Source: Roseiarcus sp963776665 (GTDB lineage: Bacteria > Pseudomonadota > Alphaproteobacteria > Rhizobiales > Beijerinckiaceae). Taken from it: a stretch of DNA of 64,000 nucleotides. The notes beneath the pieces are model-generated. The model had not been told where the DNA came from, made no database searches, and saw nothing but the letters and a program-made list of their open reading frames with translations. This document shows positions 1 through 9,094 of this stretch, piece after piece (positions within the stretch are counted from its first letter, which is position 1; the number at the start of each line of letters is the position of its first letter). The stretch lies in the NCBI GenBank assembly GCA_963776665.1, contig CAVZNQ010000017.1, forward strand, positions 232,579-296,578, read 5' to 3'. The position numbers and the translations under genes are program-made.

Positions 1-60
1 CGACGCGACCGGATCGACCATGCCGCGCGGCGCGCCGGTTGCGACAGGCGGATTCGACAC
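1..60 (-). CDS. Start of a gene cut by the window edge, possibly the ABC ATPase of the BMP-type transporter
   Basis: An open frame on the minus strand begins with GTG at 60, eight bases after an AAGGGA-like ribosome site, and runs off the window without a stop. Only about 20 residues are visible (beginning MSNPPVATGAPRGMVDP), too few to identify a family. It lies 20 bp downstream of the binding-protein gene in the same direction, so by operon logic it should be the ATPase or a permease of that transporter. That assignment is inference only. Confidence 0.35.
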   Translation of the reverse strand, partial: MSNPPVATGAPRGMVDPVAS

Positions 61-80
61 CGGCTCGTTCCCTTCAGCGG

Positions 81-1196
81 TCAGGTCGTCGAGCCGACAA
101 CGCCCTCCAGGAGATAGTCCATCTTGTCGAGGAACGGATCGAGGTTGTCGTAGGTCTTGTCGATCACGACCTTGCCCTTATTATCCTTGAGCGGCCCGAC
201 GTAGATCGGCTTCTTGGCCTTGAGGCCCTCGATGGCGGCGAGCGCGGCTTTCTGCCCCTCCGGGGTGGCCCCGGCGCCAAACGGGGTGTTCTGCACGAAA
301 TCGACCTCGTATCCGCCGGCGGTGAAGTTCGGCAGGGTCTTGCCCTCAGCGAGATCGGTGGCGTAGCCCTTGTAGATCGTGATCCATTTGTATTCGGCGC
401 CGGTGATGAAGCCCTTCGGCGCCAGCGGCGCCTGGCTCGCATTGTGGCCGCAGGTCTTCACGCCTCGCTTTTCCCCGGTCTCGATGACGACCTTCGGTCC
501 GTCGACATGACAGGTGATGACGTCGCAACCGGCGTCGACCAGGGCGTTCGCGGCCTCGGCTTCGCGGACCGGCAGCGACCAGTCGCCGGTGAAGATCACC
601 TGCACCGTCGCGTTCGGATTGACCGAACGGGCTCCGAGCAAGACCGAATTGATGTTGCTGAGCACGCTCGCGATCGGCTTCGCCGCCACGAATCCGATCT
701 TGTTGGATTTGGTCGACAGGCCGGCGGCGACGCCGTTCACGTAGTGCGCCTGATTGAGGTAGCCGAAATAAGAGCCGGCGTTCTTCGGATCCTTGTCCTT
801 GTTCCAAAGCGGCGCCGCGTGCCGGAACTGGACGTCCGGATACTTCTTCGCCAGGTCGACGACGAAGGGCGTATAGTAGCCGAACGACGTCGCCAAAATG
901 AGTCCGGCGCCGTCGAGGTTGATCATCGACTCCATCGATTTTGACACCGCGTCGGTTTCTGGGACGTTCTCTTCCTCGACGACCTTGACCCCCGGCACTT
1001 CCTTCAGCGACTTGATCGCGACCGCGTGGGCCTGGTTCCAGCCGAAATCGTCACGCGCGCCGACATAAACGATCCCGACCGTCAGATCGGCGGCGGCGAA
1101 AGCGCGGTTGAGCGCGCCGAGATCGAGCGCCGCTCCCACTGCCCCAAGGGCGGCGGACTTGAGAAGGCTGCGGCGAGAGAAACCCGTTGCTGACAT
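81..1196 (-). CDS. BMP-family ABC transporter substrate-binding protein, Tat-exported
   Basis: This 371-residue protein belongs to the BMP/Med/PnrA-like periplasmic binding proteins, which feed nucleoside-, purine- or ureide-type ABC importers. The start at 1196 is preferred over longer frames because a GAGGA site lies eight bases upstream. The N-terminus carries a twin-arginine signal (SRRSLLK, then an Ala/Leu-rich stretch ending AFAA), so it is probably exported folded; no lipobox cysteine is seen. The mature part shows family features such as VGIVYVGARDDFGWNQAH near its start and a GFVAAKPI segment. It faces away from the allophanate hydrolase gene, sharing a roughly 260-bp upstream region. 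The substrate cannot be read from sequence; the neighbouring amidohydrolases point to a nitrogen-rich heterocycle or ureide. Confidence 0.85.
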   Translation of the reverse strand: MSATGFSRRSLLKSAALGAVGAALDLGALNRAFAAADLTVGIVYVGARDDFGWNQAHAVAIKSLKEVPGVKVVEEENVPETDAVSKSMESMINLDGAGLILATSFGYYTPFVVDLAKKYPDVQFRHAAPLWNKDKDPKNAGSYFGYLNQAHYVNGVAAGLSTKSNKIGFVAAKPIASVLSNINSVLLGARSVNPNATVQVIFTGDWSLPVREAEAANALVDAGCDVITCHVDGPKVVIETGEKRGVKTCGHNASQAPLAPKGFITGAEYKWITIYKGYATDLAEGKTLPNFTAGGYEVDFVQNTPFGAGATPEGQKAALAAIEGLKAKKPIYVGPLKDNKGKVVIDKTYDNLDPFLDKMDYLLEGVVGSTT

Positions 1197-1458
1197 TGCT
1201 GACGTCCTCATGGTCGAAAGGTTCAGGCGAAACCCGAGCCTCGCTTTTTGCAAAGTCCATGCCGCGTGGTCGTGCTTGACCTCATTGGGGTTTGTCGCCT
1301 CATCTTTCGGCGCCTCGCCCGAATGTTGAGCGCAGACGCCTAGCTTTTCCTCCGACACTGAGTTTGGCTTGCGCAATTGCGCCCAAGCTGAATTTGCCCG
1401 GCTCTTGCTTTCGTCGGATGCTGCCCCGCTGGGAAAACTCGCAAGGGACTTGAACGAC

Positions 1459-3246
1459 ATGACCGCCACGATCGGAACGCTTCTCGCCGCATACGCGGCG
1501 GGCAAGCCGGTGACGGCGACGATCGAAGAGACCTACGATCGCATCGCGCGCCATGACGATCCGGCGCTTTTCATCGCCATCCGCCCGAAAGCGGAGGCTC
1601 TCGCGATTGCGATGCGCCTCGAAGCGTCAGGATCCGCGGGAAAGTCCCTTTACGGGGTCCCGTTCGTCGTCAAGGACAATATCGATGTCGCGGGTCTTCC
1701 GACGACGGCGGCCTGTCCCGCTTTTGCCTATCGCCCCGACCGTTCGGCGTTCGTTGTCGAGCGGCTTGAGCGCGCCGGCGCAATCGTCATCGGCAAGACC
1801 AACCTCGATCAGTTCGCGACCGGGCTTGTCGGCGTACGCTCGCCCTACGGCGTTCCGCGCAATGCGCTCCGCCCGGATCTCATTCCCGGAGGATCGAGTT
1901 CCGGCTCGGCGACCGCGGTCGGCGCGGGCCTCGTTCCCTTCTCGCTTGGCACCGACACGGCGGGATCAGGTCGCGTGCCGGCCGCACTCAACGGCATTGT
2001 CGGACTAAAGCCGTCGCTCGGCGCGCTCTCCACCTCCGGCGTCGTCCCCGCCTGCCGCACGCTCGACACCGTCTCGATCTTCGCCCGCGACGTTGTCGAC
2101 GCCTTCATCGCCTTTCGCGAGACGATCGCGTTCGACGAAGAGGACCCGTATAGCCGCCCGTTCCGCGAGCCCGCTCTTTCGGCGTTCCCGAGCGGGATTC
2201 GGCTCGGCGTTCCGCGCCCGGATCAGCTTCAGTTCTTCGACGACGAGGACGCTTCAGCCGCCTTCTCGCAAGACGTTCGGCTCGCTCAATCGCTGGGCGC
2301 CCGCATCGTCGAGTTCGACTTCGAGCCTTTCGCCGAGGTTGCCCGCATGCTCTACGACGGGCCTTGGGTCGCCGAGCGCTATGCGGCGGTGAGGCCGCTC
2401 ATCGAGACCAATCCGGGAGCCTTCCATCCCGTCACCCGCGCGATCATCGAGAGCGCGCGGAAGTTCGACGCCGTTGCAGCCTTCGAGGCATTCTATCGAC
2501 TGGCCGACCGGAAGCGGCGAACGAGCCGCGTCTGGTCGGAATTCGATGCGATGGTCGTTCCGACGATGCCGCGCTTCTATACCGTCGCCGAGGTCGAGGC
2601 CGATCCCGTGCGGCTCAATTCCCGGCTCGGGACCTACACCAACTTCGTCAACCTGCTCGACCTTTGCGCAATTGCGGCTCCCGCCGGCGTTCGCAGCGAC
2701 GGGCTGCCGTCGAGCGTCACCCTGATCAGCCCCTCCGGCGCCGATGGTCTCGTCGCAGGCCTCGCCGCCGCGATCGGGGCCCGCTCCGGCGCGCCCAAGG
2801 AGCCCCTGGCCCGGATCGCTTCGCCTGCGCCGCAGGCGGCTTCGGGAGCGCCCGGCGAGCGGATCGAAATCGCGGTCGTGGGCGCGCATCTCTCGGGCCT
2901 GCCGCTCAATCGCGAGCTCGTCGACCTCGGCGCGTCCTTTTCGCGCGAAGTCGAAACGACCCCTGACTATCGTCTCTTCGCGCTGCCTGGCTCCGCTCCG
3001 GCCAAGCCGGGACTGCTCAGGGTCGCTGACGGCGCGGGCTCGGCGATCAAGGCCGAGATCTGGACGCTCGATCACGCGGCCTTTGGCGACTTTGTCGCCA
3101 GGATCCCCGCTCCGCTCGGGATCGGGACGATCCGGCTCAGGAACGGCGGGTCGGTGAAAGGATTTCTGGTCGAGGCCGAGGCGGTCAAGGCGGCGGAGGA
3201 CGTTTCGCGTTTCGGCGGCTGGCGCGCCTATCTCAAGTCGCGCTGA
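1459..3246 (+). CDS. atzF: Allophanate hydrolase (amidase signature family)
   Basis: This 595-residue enzyme should hydrolyse allophanate to ammonia and carbon dioxide, the last step of biuret, cyanuric acid and ATP-dependent urea breakdown. The amidase core is intact: Lys72 in VVKDN, the Ser-rich GGSSSGSA loop near 144-151 and the nucleophile Ser170 in DTAGSG. Residues of about 460-595 form the extra C-terminal domain that separates allophanate hydrolases from ordinary amidases, and the total length matches AtzF. The ATG at 1459 sits about ten bases after an AAGGGA. No urea carboxylase gene is in view, so the allophanate presumably comes from a ring- or ureide-degrading enzyme, or from a distant locus. 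Confidence 0.9.
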   Translation: MTATIGTLLAAYAAGKPVTATIEETYDRIARHDDPALFIAIRPKAEALAIAMRLEASGSAGKSLYGVPFVVKDNIDVAGLPTTAACPAFAYRPDRSAFVVERLERAGAIVIGKTNLDQFATGLVGVRSPYGVPRNALRPDLIPGGSSSGSATAVGAGLVPFSLGTDTAGSGRVPAALNGIVGLKPSLGALSTSGVVPACRTLDTVSIFARDVVDAFIAFRETIAFDEEDPYSRPFREPALSAFPSGIRLGVPRPDQLQFFDDEDASAAFSQDVRLAQSLGARIVEFDFEPFAEVARMLYDGPWVAERYAAVRPLIETNPGAFHPVTRAIIESARKFDAVAAFEAFYRLADRKRRTSRVWSEFDAMVVPTMPRFYTVAEVEADPVRLNSRLGTYTNFVNLLDLCAIAAPAGVRSDGLPSSVTLISPSGADGLVAGLAAAIGARSGAPKEPLARIASPAPQAASGAPGERIEIAVVGAHLSGLPLNRELVDLGASFSREVETTPDYRLFALPGSAPAKPGLLRVADGAGSAIKAEIWTLDHAAFGDFVARIPAPLGIGTIRLRNGGSVKGFLVEAEAVKAAEDVSRFGGWRAYLKSR

Positions 3247-3293
3247 CAGTCCCATCTCCCCATGCGCGACAAGGGCGGAACGCGCGTCGGCGC

Positions 3294-4118
3294 CTAGGGC
3301 GCGGTGTTCCTGTGCGCCAGCGGCCCAGCCCGCAGCCGCGCGAGGTCGAACGCCAACACGTCGCGCAAAAGGTCGATGAACGCGTCGGCGCCGTGTTCGG
3401 CGCAGGCTTCGCCCTTCGCCGCGGTGGCGTTTGCGGCGTCGCCGGCGGTTCCGAGCTCGTGGAGGTCGCTCGCCATCCAGCCGAAGCCGATCGGCTGCGT
3501 CACCCGAAGATGGCGGAATTCCTTTTCGATCTCGACCGCGGCGCTAACGAAATCCTGCGCCCTTTCCATCCGCACGGTCCTGGGCTTGAGCGCCAGCATC
3601 AGCGAGGTCTCAGCGTCGCCGCCGTGGATGCCATGGGCGCGCTCGACCGCGGAAAACATATCCTCCGGATAGCCGAGGCGATGCCAGCCCGCATGGACGG
3701 CGAGCATCCGATGGCGGACGCGCAACTCCCTCACGACCGCGTCGATGACCGGAACGTTTCCGCCATGCGAATTCATGAAGATGAGCTTGCGGCATCCGGC
3801 GCGGGCGACGCTGTCGCCGATCTCGGTCCAGGCGCGGGTGACCGTCTCCATCGAAAGCGTCAGGGTGCCGGGATATTCGGTGTGCTCGTTCGACTTGCCG
3901 ATCGCCTGCACCGGCAGGATCAACACCGGCATGTCATCGGGGATGCGGCTCACCGCTCGCGCCAGGTAGCCCTCGTTGATGAACATGTCGACCCCGACCG
4001 GCAGGTGGGGCCCGTGCTGCTCGATTGCAGCCACCGGCAGAACCGCGACGACCTTTGTCATGTCCGCAGCGGCGAAGTCGCGCCAGCTCATCTCGGCCCA
4101 GAATTTGGTTGGCAACAT
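3294..4118 (-). CDS. Creatininase-family amidohydrolase
   Basis: The 274-residue product has the creatininase fold signatures: an E-QHGPHLPVGVD metal-binding segment near residue 34 and a MNSHGGN loop near 120, with a late HGGDAETS segment. Family members open cyclic amides (creatinine) or cleave formamides in metal-dependent reactions. The ATG at 4118 is favoured over an upstream GTG because GGAG lies six bases before it. It follows the RidA gene by only 18 bp, so the two are probably co-transcribed. The neighbourhood points to hydrolysis of a cyclic ureide rather than creatinine itself, but this is inference. Confidence 0.8.
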   Translation of the reverse strand: MLPTKFWAEMSWRDFAAADMTKVVAVLPVAAIEQHGPHLPVGVDMFINEGYLARAVSRIPDDMPVLILPVQAIGKSNEHTEYPGTLTLSMETVTRAWTEIGDSVARAGCRKLIFMNSHGGNVPVIDAVVRELRVRHRMLAVHAGWHRLGYPEDMFSAVERAHGIHGGDAETSLMLALKPRTVRMERAQDFVSAAVEIEKEFRHLRVTQPIGFGWMASDLHELGTAGDAANATAAKGEACAEHGADAFIDLLRDVLAFDLARLRAGPLAHRNTAP

Positions 4119-4136
4119 GCGTTTCTCCAACACGGG

Positions 4137-4523
4137 TCAGGGCGCGCGCGCGGCGACCGCCTCGATCTCGACCTTGAACTCGGGACGGGCGAAACCCTGA
4201 ACGACCATCAGGGTGGACGCCGGGGGCGGATTGCTCACGAATTCGTCACGCACCCTCATGTAGCCGCCCAAATATTCGGCCGAAGCGACATAGGCATTAA
4301 GGCGGACAAGGTGTTCGAGCGACATCGAGGCCTCCGCGAGAATCGCAGCGATGGCGCGAAAGCAAAGACGCGCCTGCCCTTCCACGTCGTCGGGAATGAC
4401 GCCCGCCCGATCAATTCCCAATTGGCCCGAGCAGAAGACGATCCGGGCGCCGGCTTCGACCTCGACCGCGTGCGCGTAGTTCGCAAACGGGGGATGGATC
4501 GCGGCCGGGTTCAATCTGCGCAT
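4137..4523 (-). CDS. RidA/YjgF-family protein
   Basis: At 128 residues from the ATG at 4523 (GGAGG eleven bases upstream), this matches the usual RidA length. It carries typical segments FCSGQLGID, VRLNAYVAS, RDEF and the closing KVEIEAVAAR. RidA-family enzymes hydrolyse reactive imines/enamines, and several catabolic members act as specific amidohydrolases (for example RutC-like proteins). Encoded just upstream of the creatininase-family gene on the same strand, it may act on an aminoacrylate- or carbamate-type intermediate. A longer start at 4541 is possible. Confidence 0.8.
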   Translation of the reverse strand: MRRLNPAAIHPPFANYAHAVEVEAGARIVFCSGQLGIDRAGVIPDDVEGQARLCFRAIAAILAEASMSLEHLVRLNAYVASAEYLGGYMRVRDEFVSNPPPASTLMVVQGFARPEFKVEIEAVAARAP

Positions 4524-4646
4524 CTGGCGAAAAGCCTCCATTGAGCGCCGCCCTTGTCTTGACCTTGGGCCTGCCTCATCATGGCGCCCAAGTTGCACGT
4601 CTCCATGCTAAAGTGTCGATACGGCAACTCGAGACCGGAGTGAACA

Positions 4647-5645
4647 ATGAAATTCCTTGGCGCACCCCTGTTGGCTGGTCTTTCTCTGCTCGCCTCCCCC
4701 GCTCTTGCAGCCGACAAGGTCTCGTTCGGGACCAACTGGCTGCCCGAGGCCGAGCATGGCGGCTACTATCAGGCGCTCGCCGACGGCACCTACGCAAAGT
4801 ATGGCCTCGACGTCACCATCGTCCCGGGCGGCCCGCAAGCCAACAACGAGCTTCTACTCGCCGCCGGCCGGCTCGACTTCTATATGGGCGGCAACCTCCT
4901 CCTCGCCTTCGACGCGGTCGCCCGCGGCGTGCCGATTGTCGTCGTCGCGGCCCACTTCCAGAAGGATCCGCAAATTTTCATGTCCCATCCGGGGCAGGGC
5001 CTCGACAAATGGACCGACCTGCCGAGCGCGTCCCAGACGATCATCGGCAAGGAAGGGCTGGTGACATTCTATCAATGGATGGAGCAGGCCTACGGTTTCA
5101 AGGAGAACAACGTCAGGCCCTACACATTCAATCCCGGGCCATTCATCGCCGACCCGCACGCGATCCAGCAGGGCTATGTGACCTCGGAGCCGTTCGCGGT
5201 CGAACGCGAAGGTCACTTCAAGCCGGACATCTTCCTGTTCGCCGACAACGGCTACAAGACCTATGCGACGACGGTCGAAACCCGCGCGGACCTGATTGCG
5301 AGCAAGCCGGATCTCGTGCAACGTTTCATCGACGCTTCAACCATCGGCTGGTACAATTATCTGTACGGCGACAACGCCAAGGCGAACGCCGCGATCAAGG
5401 CTGCCAATCCCGAAATGACCGATGAGCAGATCGCCTTCTCGATCGGCAAGATCAAGGAATACGGCCTCGTCGACTCGGGCGACACGCTCAAGCTCGGCGT
5501 GGGCGCGATGACCGACGAACGGATCAAGGATTTCTTCGATTCGATGGTCAAGGCCGGCGTCGTGAAGCCGGATATCGACTACAAGAAGTCCTACACCCTC
5601 CAGTTCGTCAACAAGGGCGTCGGCCTCGACCTGCGCCCGAAGTAA
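4647..5645 (+). CDS. NMT1/THI5-like ABC transporter substrate-binding protein
   Basis: A 332-residue periplasmic binding protein with a Sec signal peptide (MKFLGAPLLAGLSLLASPAL, cleavage after AxA near residue 22). The mature part opens with VSFGTNWLPEAEHGGYYQA, the typical lead of the NMT1/THI5-like and SsuA-like family that binds pyrimidine precursors, sulfonates, nitrate or riboflavin-like ligands. It is divergent from the RidA-creatininase pair and is followed by a strong terminator, so the binding protein is made from its own short transcript. No ATPase or permease gene lies next to it in the window; it may use components encoded elsewhere. Confidence 0.85.
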   Translation: MKFLGAPLLAGLSLLASPALAADKVSFGTNWLPEAEHGGYYQALADGTYAKYGLDVTIVPGGPQANNELLLAAGRLDFYMGGNLLLAFDAVARGVPIVVVAAHFQKDPQIFMSHPGQGLDKWTDLPSASQTIIGKEGLVTFYQWMEQAYGFKENNVRPYTFNPGPFIADPHAIQQGYVTSEPFAVEREGHFKPDIFLFADNGYKTYATTVETRADLIASKPDLVQRFIDASTIGWYNYLYGDNAKANAAIKAANPEMTDEQIAFSIGKIKEYGLVDSGDTLKLGVGAMTDERIKDFFDSMVKAGVVKPDIDYKKSYTLQFVNKGVGLDLRPK

Positions 5646-5665
5646 GGACTATAGAAGTCCTCGGA

Positions 5666-5703
5666 ACGGGCGCCGGCGTGAGAGGCATGCCGGCGCCCGT
5701 TTT
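5666..5703 (+). terminator. Rho-independent terminator after the THI5-like binding protein gene
   Basis: A perfect 12-bp inverted repeat, ACGGGCGCCGGC at 5666-5677 and GCCGGCGCCCGT at 5689-5700, encloses an 11-base loop and runs into TTTT. It begins 20 bp after the stop codon. Its presence argues that the next gene starts after it (ATG at 5729) rather than at the GTG at 5678, which would lie inside the stem. Confidence 0.8.
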
Positions 5704-5728
5704 GCGCCCGATCGAAAGCCAAGCCAGG

Positions 5729-7051
5729 ATGACCGCCCCGTTTGCCCTCCCCGGCGCCAGACGCTACGCGCTGAAAGAGGCGCGTGTGCTCGGCCGCTCG
5801 CTTGTTGCGCCGCCTGGGCCGCTCAATTTCGAAGGATTCGCGACCGTCGACATTCTGGTCGATGAGGGCAGGATCGCGGCGATCGCTCCCGCCGGAGTCG
5901 CCGACTTCGCCGACGCGCCCCAGGTCGCCATGTCCGAGCGTATCGTCCTTCCGCTCTTCGTCGACGCGCACACCCACATCGACAAGGGTCACATCTGGCG
6001 GCGCAAACGCAATCCCGTCGGCGACTTCGCGAGCGCCCTCGCTGCGGCGATCGAAGACCGTTCGGCCAACTGGACGGCCGCCGACGTCGCCGCGCGCATG
6101 GAGTTCAGCCTGCGCTCGGCATATGCGTACGGCACGACCGCCATCCGCACCCACATCGACAGCGTCGGCGCGCAGACCCGTATCAGCTGGCCCGTCTTCG
6201 CCGCCGCGCGCGAGCGCTGGCTCGGCAGGATCACCCTCCAGGCGGCGCCGATCTACAGCATCGATTTCGCCCTCGATCGGTCACATATGGCCGACGTCGA
6301 GTCGATGCTCGACGCGCACGGGACGGGCATTCTCGGCGCGGTCACTTACATGGTTCCACGCCTGCGGGAGGGTCTCGTCGCCGTGTTCGAGCTCGCCGAG
6401 CGCAAAGGCTGGGAGCTCGACTTCCATGTCGACGAGAGCGCCGATCCGGCGGCGCGCTCGCTTCGGGTGATCGCCGACATGGCGATCGAACGCCGCTTCG
6501 CGCGTCCCATTCTGGTCGGCCACTGCTGCTCGCTCGTGCTGCAGGAGGACGACGAGCGGCGAAAGACGATCGACGCCGTCGCGCGCGCGGGGATCAGCGT
6601 CGTCTCGCTGCCCATGTGCAACCTCTTCCTTCAGGATCGTCATCCCGGCCGCACGCCGCGCTGGCGCGGCGTCACCGCCCTGCATGAACTCAAGGCGGCC
6701 GGCGTCAACGTGATGGTCGCCAGCGACAACACCCGCGATCCGTTCTACCCTTATGGCGACCTCGACATGATGGAGACCTGGCGTGAGGCCGTGCGGATCC
6801 TGCACCTCGACTATCCGTTCGCCGACTGGACGCCGGCGGTCGCGGCCGCGCCGGCCCGGGCGATGGGATTGGACCTCGGACAATTGCGCCCCGGCGGGCG
6901 CGCCGACATGATCCTCACCAGGGCGCGCGACTTTCCCGAGCTTCTGGCCCGCCCCCAGTCGGATCGGATCGTGGTCAGAAACGGGGAGGCGTCGACCGCC
7001 GAGCCGCCCGACTATTCCGAACTCGACGGCCTCAAGGGCCTCGCGCCATGA
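5729..7051 (+). CDS. Cytosine-deaminase-like amidohydrolase
   Basis: A 440-residue metal-dependent hydrolase of the CodA/TrzA-like amidohydrolase superfamily. Visible hallmarks are the HxH-type motif in FVDAHTHIDKGHIW, HVDES, the metal histidine in VGHCCS, NLFLQDR, and the aspartate segment SDNTRDPFYPYGDLDMME, which closely parallels cytosine deaminase. Such enzymes deaminate or hydrolyse N-C bonds in pyrimidines, isoguanine and triazines. It overlaps the following FAD oxidase gene by 4 bp (ATGA), so the products probably act in sequence. The exact substrate is not predictable. Confidence 0.85.
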   Translation: MTAPFALPGARRYALKEARVLGRSLVAPPGPLNFEGFATVDILVDEGRIAAIAPAGVADFADAPQVAMSERIVLPLFVDAHTHIDKGHIWRRKRNPVGDFASALAAAIEDRSANWTAADVAARMEFSLRSAYAYGTTAIRTHIDSVGAQTRISWPVFAAARERWLGRITLQAAPIYSIDFALDRSHMADVESMLDAHGTGILGAVTYMVPRLREGLVAVFELAERKGWELDFHVDESADPAARSLRVIADMAIERRFARPILVGHCCSLVLQEDDERRKTIDAVARAGISVVSLPMCNLFLQDRHPGRTPRWRGVTALHELKAAGVNVMVASDNTRDPFYPYGDLDMMETWREAVRILHLDYPFADWTPAVAAAPARAMGLDLGQLRPGGRADMILTRARDFPELLARPQSDRIVVRNGEASTAEPPDYSELDGLKGLAP

Positions 7052-8478
7052 AGCAGACCTACGACATTGCAGCGCTCAAGGCGGCCGTGGGTCCCATCAA
7101 GTGGGAGGACAATCCCATCCTGGTCAAGCAGAAGAGCCGCGACTTCTACTGGTATTCGCCGGTGCTGAAGCGCGAGCTCGAGACGGTGACGGCGGACGTC
7201 GTCGTGACCCCGGCGAACGAGGCCGAGGTCCGCGCCGTCCTCGCCGCCGCCTACAGGCTCGGGATTCCGGTCACGCCGCGCGGCGCCGGCACCGGAAACT
7301 ATGGCCAGGCGATGCCGCTCATGGGCGGCGTGCTGCTCAATCTCGCCGAGATGAACAAGGTGAAGACGATTGAGCGCGGCCGCGTCGTCTGCGAACCCGG
7401 CGCGATTCTCATCGACGTCGACAGGGCGACGGAGCCGTCGGGGCAGGAACTGCGGATGTTCCCCTCGACTCGCGGCACCGCTTCGATCGGCGGTTTCGTC
7501 GCGGGAGGCTCGGGCGGCGTCGGCTCGATAACCTGGGGCGGCTTGCGCGATTTCGGCAATGTGTTGCGCCTCAAAGTCATGACTCTGGAGGCCGAGCCGC
7601 GCGCGCTCGAGCTCACCGGCGAAGATTTGCACAAGGCGGTGCACGCCTATGGCACCAACGGCGTCATCGTCGAAGTCGAGGCGCCGCTCGCGCCGCGATA
7701 CGACTGGGCCGACGTTATCGTCGGGTTCGACAGTTTCGAGGCCGCGGCGGCTTATGCGCTCACGCTTGGCGAGCAGGACGGAATCCTGAAGAAGTTGATC
7801 ACCGTCGTCGCCGCACCCGCGCCGCACGCCTATTTCCTGCGCCATCGCGGGTTCATCCCTGAGGGCGCGAGCGTCGTCATCCTGATGATCGCCCCGCATG
7901 CGCTCGACGCGTTCCGGGCTTTCACCCGGCCGTTCAAGGAAGCGCGCGTCCTCCTCGATTCGAGCCAGGCCAAGCCCGAGACGCTTTCCGGCCTCCCCCC
8001 AAATTATGAGCTGACCTGGAACCATACGACGCTCCGGGCGCTGAGGGTCGATCCGAAGATCACCTATCTCCAGGCCCGCTATCCGAGCGACGGCGGCCTC
8101 AAGGCCGTCAAGCAGATCCATGACCGCTTCGGCGATGAGGTTATGGGCCATCTCGAGGTTATCCGCTTCAACGGCCGCGTCGCCTTCGCCGGGCTGCCGC
8201 TCGTCCGGTTCACAACCGAGGCGCGGCTTGACGCAATCATCGCCGAGCACGAGGCGATGGGCGCGATGATCTTCAACCCCCATCGCTACACCCTCGAAGA
8301 AGGCGGCATGAAGCAGACCGACGCGATCCAGCTCGCCTTCAAGCGCGAAACGGACCCCAAGGGCCTGCTCAATCCCGGCAAGATGATCGCCTGGGAGAAT
8401 CCGGACTTCGACTTCTCCGCCGGCAAGAACTTCCTCTTTCCCGGTCTCGAAGCGCGCGCGCGCGCGGCCGGGGGCTGA
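7048..8478 (+). CDS. FAD-binding oxidoreductase (GlcD/PCMH type)
   Basis: The 476-residue protein has an N-terminal PCMH-type FAD domain: VVTPANEAEVRAVLAAAY, then the pyrophosphate-binding stretch PRGAGTGNYGQAMP and a GGFVAGGSGGVG loop. A C-terminal cap domain ends in ...LLNPGKMIAW, typical of glycolate-oxidase-subunit-D-like flavoproteins. The family oxidises 2-hydroxy acids or related C-H bonds. It is translationally coupled to the deaminase-like gene before it and is 10 bp from the flavodoxin-fold reductase gene after it, suggesting an oxidation step in the same catabolic route. Confidence 0.8.
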   Translation: MKQTYDIAALKAAVGPIKWEDNPILVKQKSRDFYWYSPVLKRELETVTADVVVTPANEAEVRAVLAAAYRLGIPVTPRGAGTGNYGQAMPLMGGVLLNLAEMNKVKTIERGRVVCEPGAILIDVDRATEPSGQELRMFPSTRGTASIGGFVAGGSGGVGSITWGGLRDFGNVLRLKVMTLEAEPRALELTGEDLHKAVHAYGTNGVIVEVEAPLAPRYDWADVIVGFDSFEAAAAYALTLGEQDGILKKLITVVAAPAPHAYFLRHRGFIPEGASVVILMIAPHALDAFRAFTRPFKEARVLLDSSQAKPETLSGLPPNYELTWNHTTLRALRVDPKITYLQARYPSDGGLKAVKQIHDRFGDEVMGHLEVIRFNGRVAFAGLPLVRFTTEARLDAIIAEHEAMGAMIFNPHRYTLEEGGMKQTDAIQLAFKRETDPKGLLNPGKMIAWENPDFDFSAGKNFLFPGLEARARAAGG

Positions 8479-8488
8479 GCGGCAGGCA

Positions 8489-9073
8489 ATGCGGATTCTG
8501 GTCCTCTTCGCCCATCCGGTCGAGACGAGCTTTGGCGCGGCCGTGCATGGCAAGCTCGTCGAGGTCCTGCGCGCGAAGGGACACAAGGTCGACGACTGCG
8601 ATCTCAACGCGGAAGGCTTCGATCCGGTTATGAGCGGGCAGGACCGGATCGACTACCACAATGTCGCGCTGAACCGGGCGCGCGTCGCGCCCTATGTCGA
8701 CCGGCTGCTCGCCGCAGAAGCGCTCGTGTTCTCCTTCCCGGTCTGGAACATGGGCTTTCCCGCCATCCTCAAGGGATTCGTCGACAAGGTGTTCCTTCCC
8801 GGCGTCAGCTTCACGCTCAGCGAGAACGGCGACTACAACCCCTGCCTACACAACATCAAACGCCTCGGCGTCGTTTGCACTTACGGCGGCTCGCGCATGC
8901 TGACCTTCTTCATGGGCGATCCGCCGCGCCGCTTCCTGACCCGCTCCATGCGCCGCATCTGCGCGCCGGGCGCGCGGTGCGACTATCTCGCCCTTTACGA
9001 CATGGACCACACGCGGCCCGAGCGGCGCGCGGCGTTCCTCGAAAAGGTCGCGACGAAGTTCTCGACCTGGTGA
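8489..9073 (+). CDS. NAD(P)H dehydrogenase (quinone)-family flavoprotein
   Basis: A 194-residue flavodoxin-fold protein resembling the NQO1/YwrO/KefF group. It begins MRILVLFAHPVETSFG and has the FMN/FAD-binding FPVWNMGFPAILKGFVDKVF segment near residues 78-97 and a TYGGSRM loop. Such enzymes perform two-electron reductions of quinones or nitro/azo compounds with NAD(P)H. It is the third gene of the run begun by the deaminase-like gene. It may recycle flavin electrons or reduce a pathway intermediate; neither is shown by sequence alone. Confidence 0.75.
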   Translation: MRILVLFAHPVETSFGAAVHGKLVEVLRAKGHKVDDCDLNAEGFDPVMSGQDRIDYHNVALNRARVAPYVDRLLAAEALVFSFPVWNMGFPAILKGFVDKVFLPGVSFTLSENGDYNPCLHNIKRLGVVCTYGGSRMLTFFMGDPPRRFLTRSMRRICAPGARCDYLALYDMDHTRPERRAAFLEKVATKFSTW

Positions 9074-9094
9074 GCCCGGGCCGCAGGCGCGGGT

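Noticed and set aside
5678..5728. GTG start at 5678 for the deaminase-like gene
   Set aside because: It falls inside the stem-loop terminator of the preceding gene.
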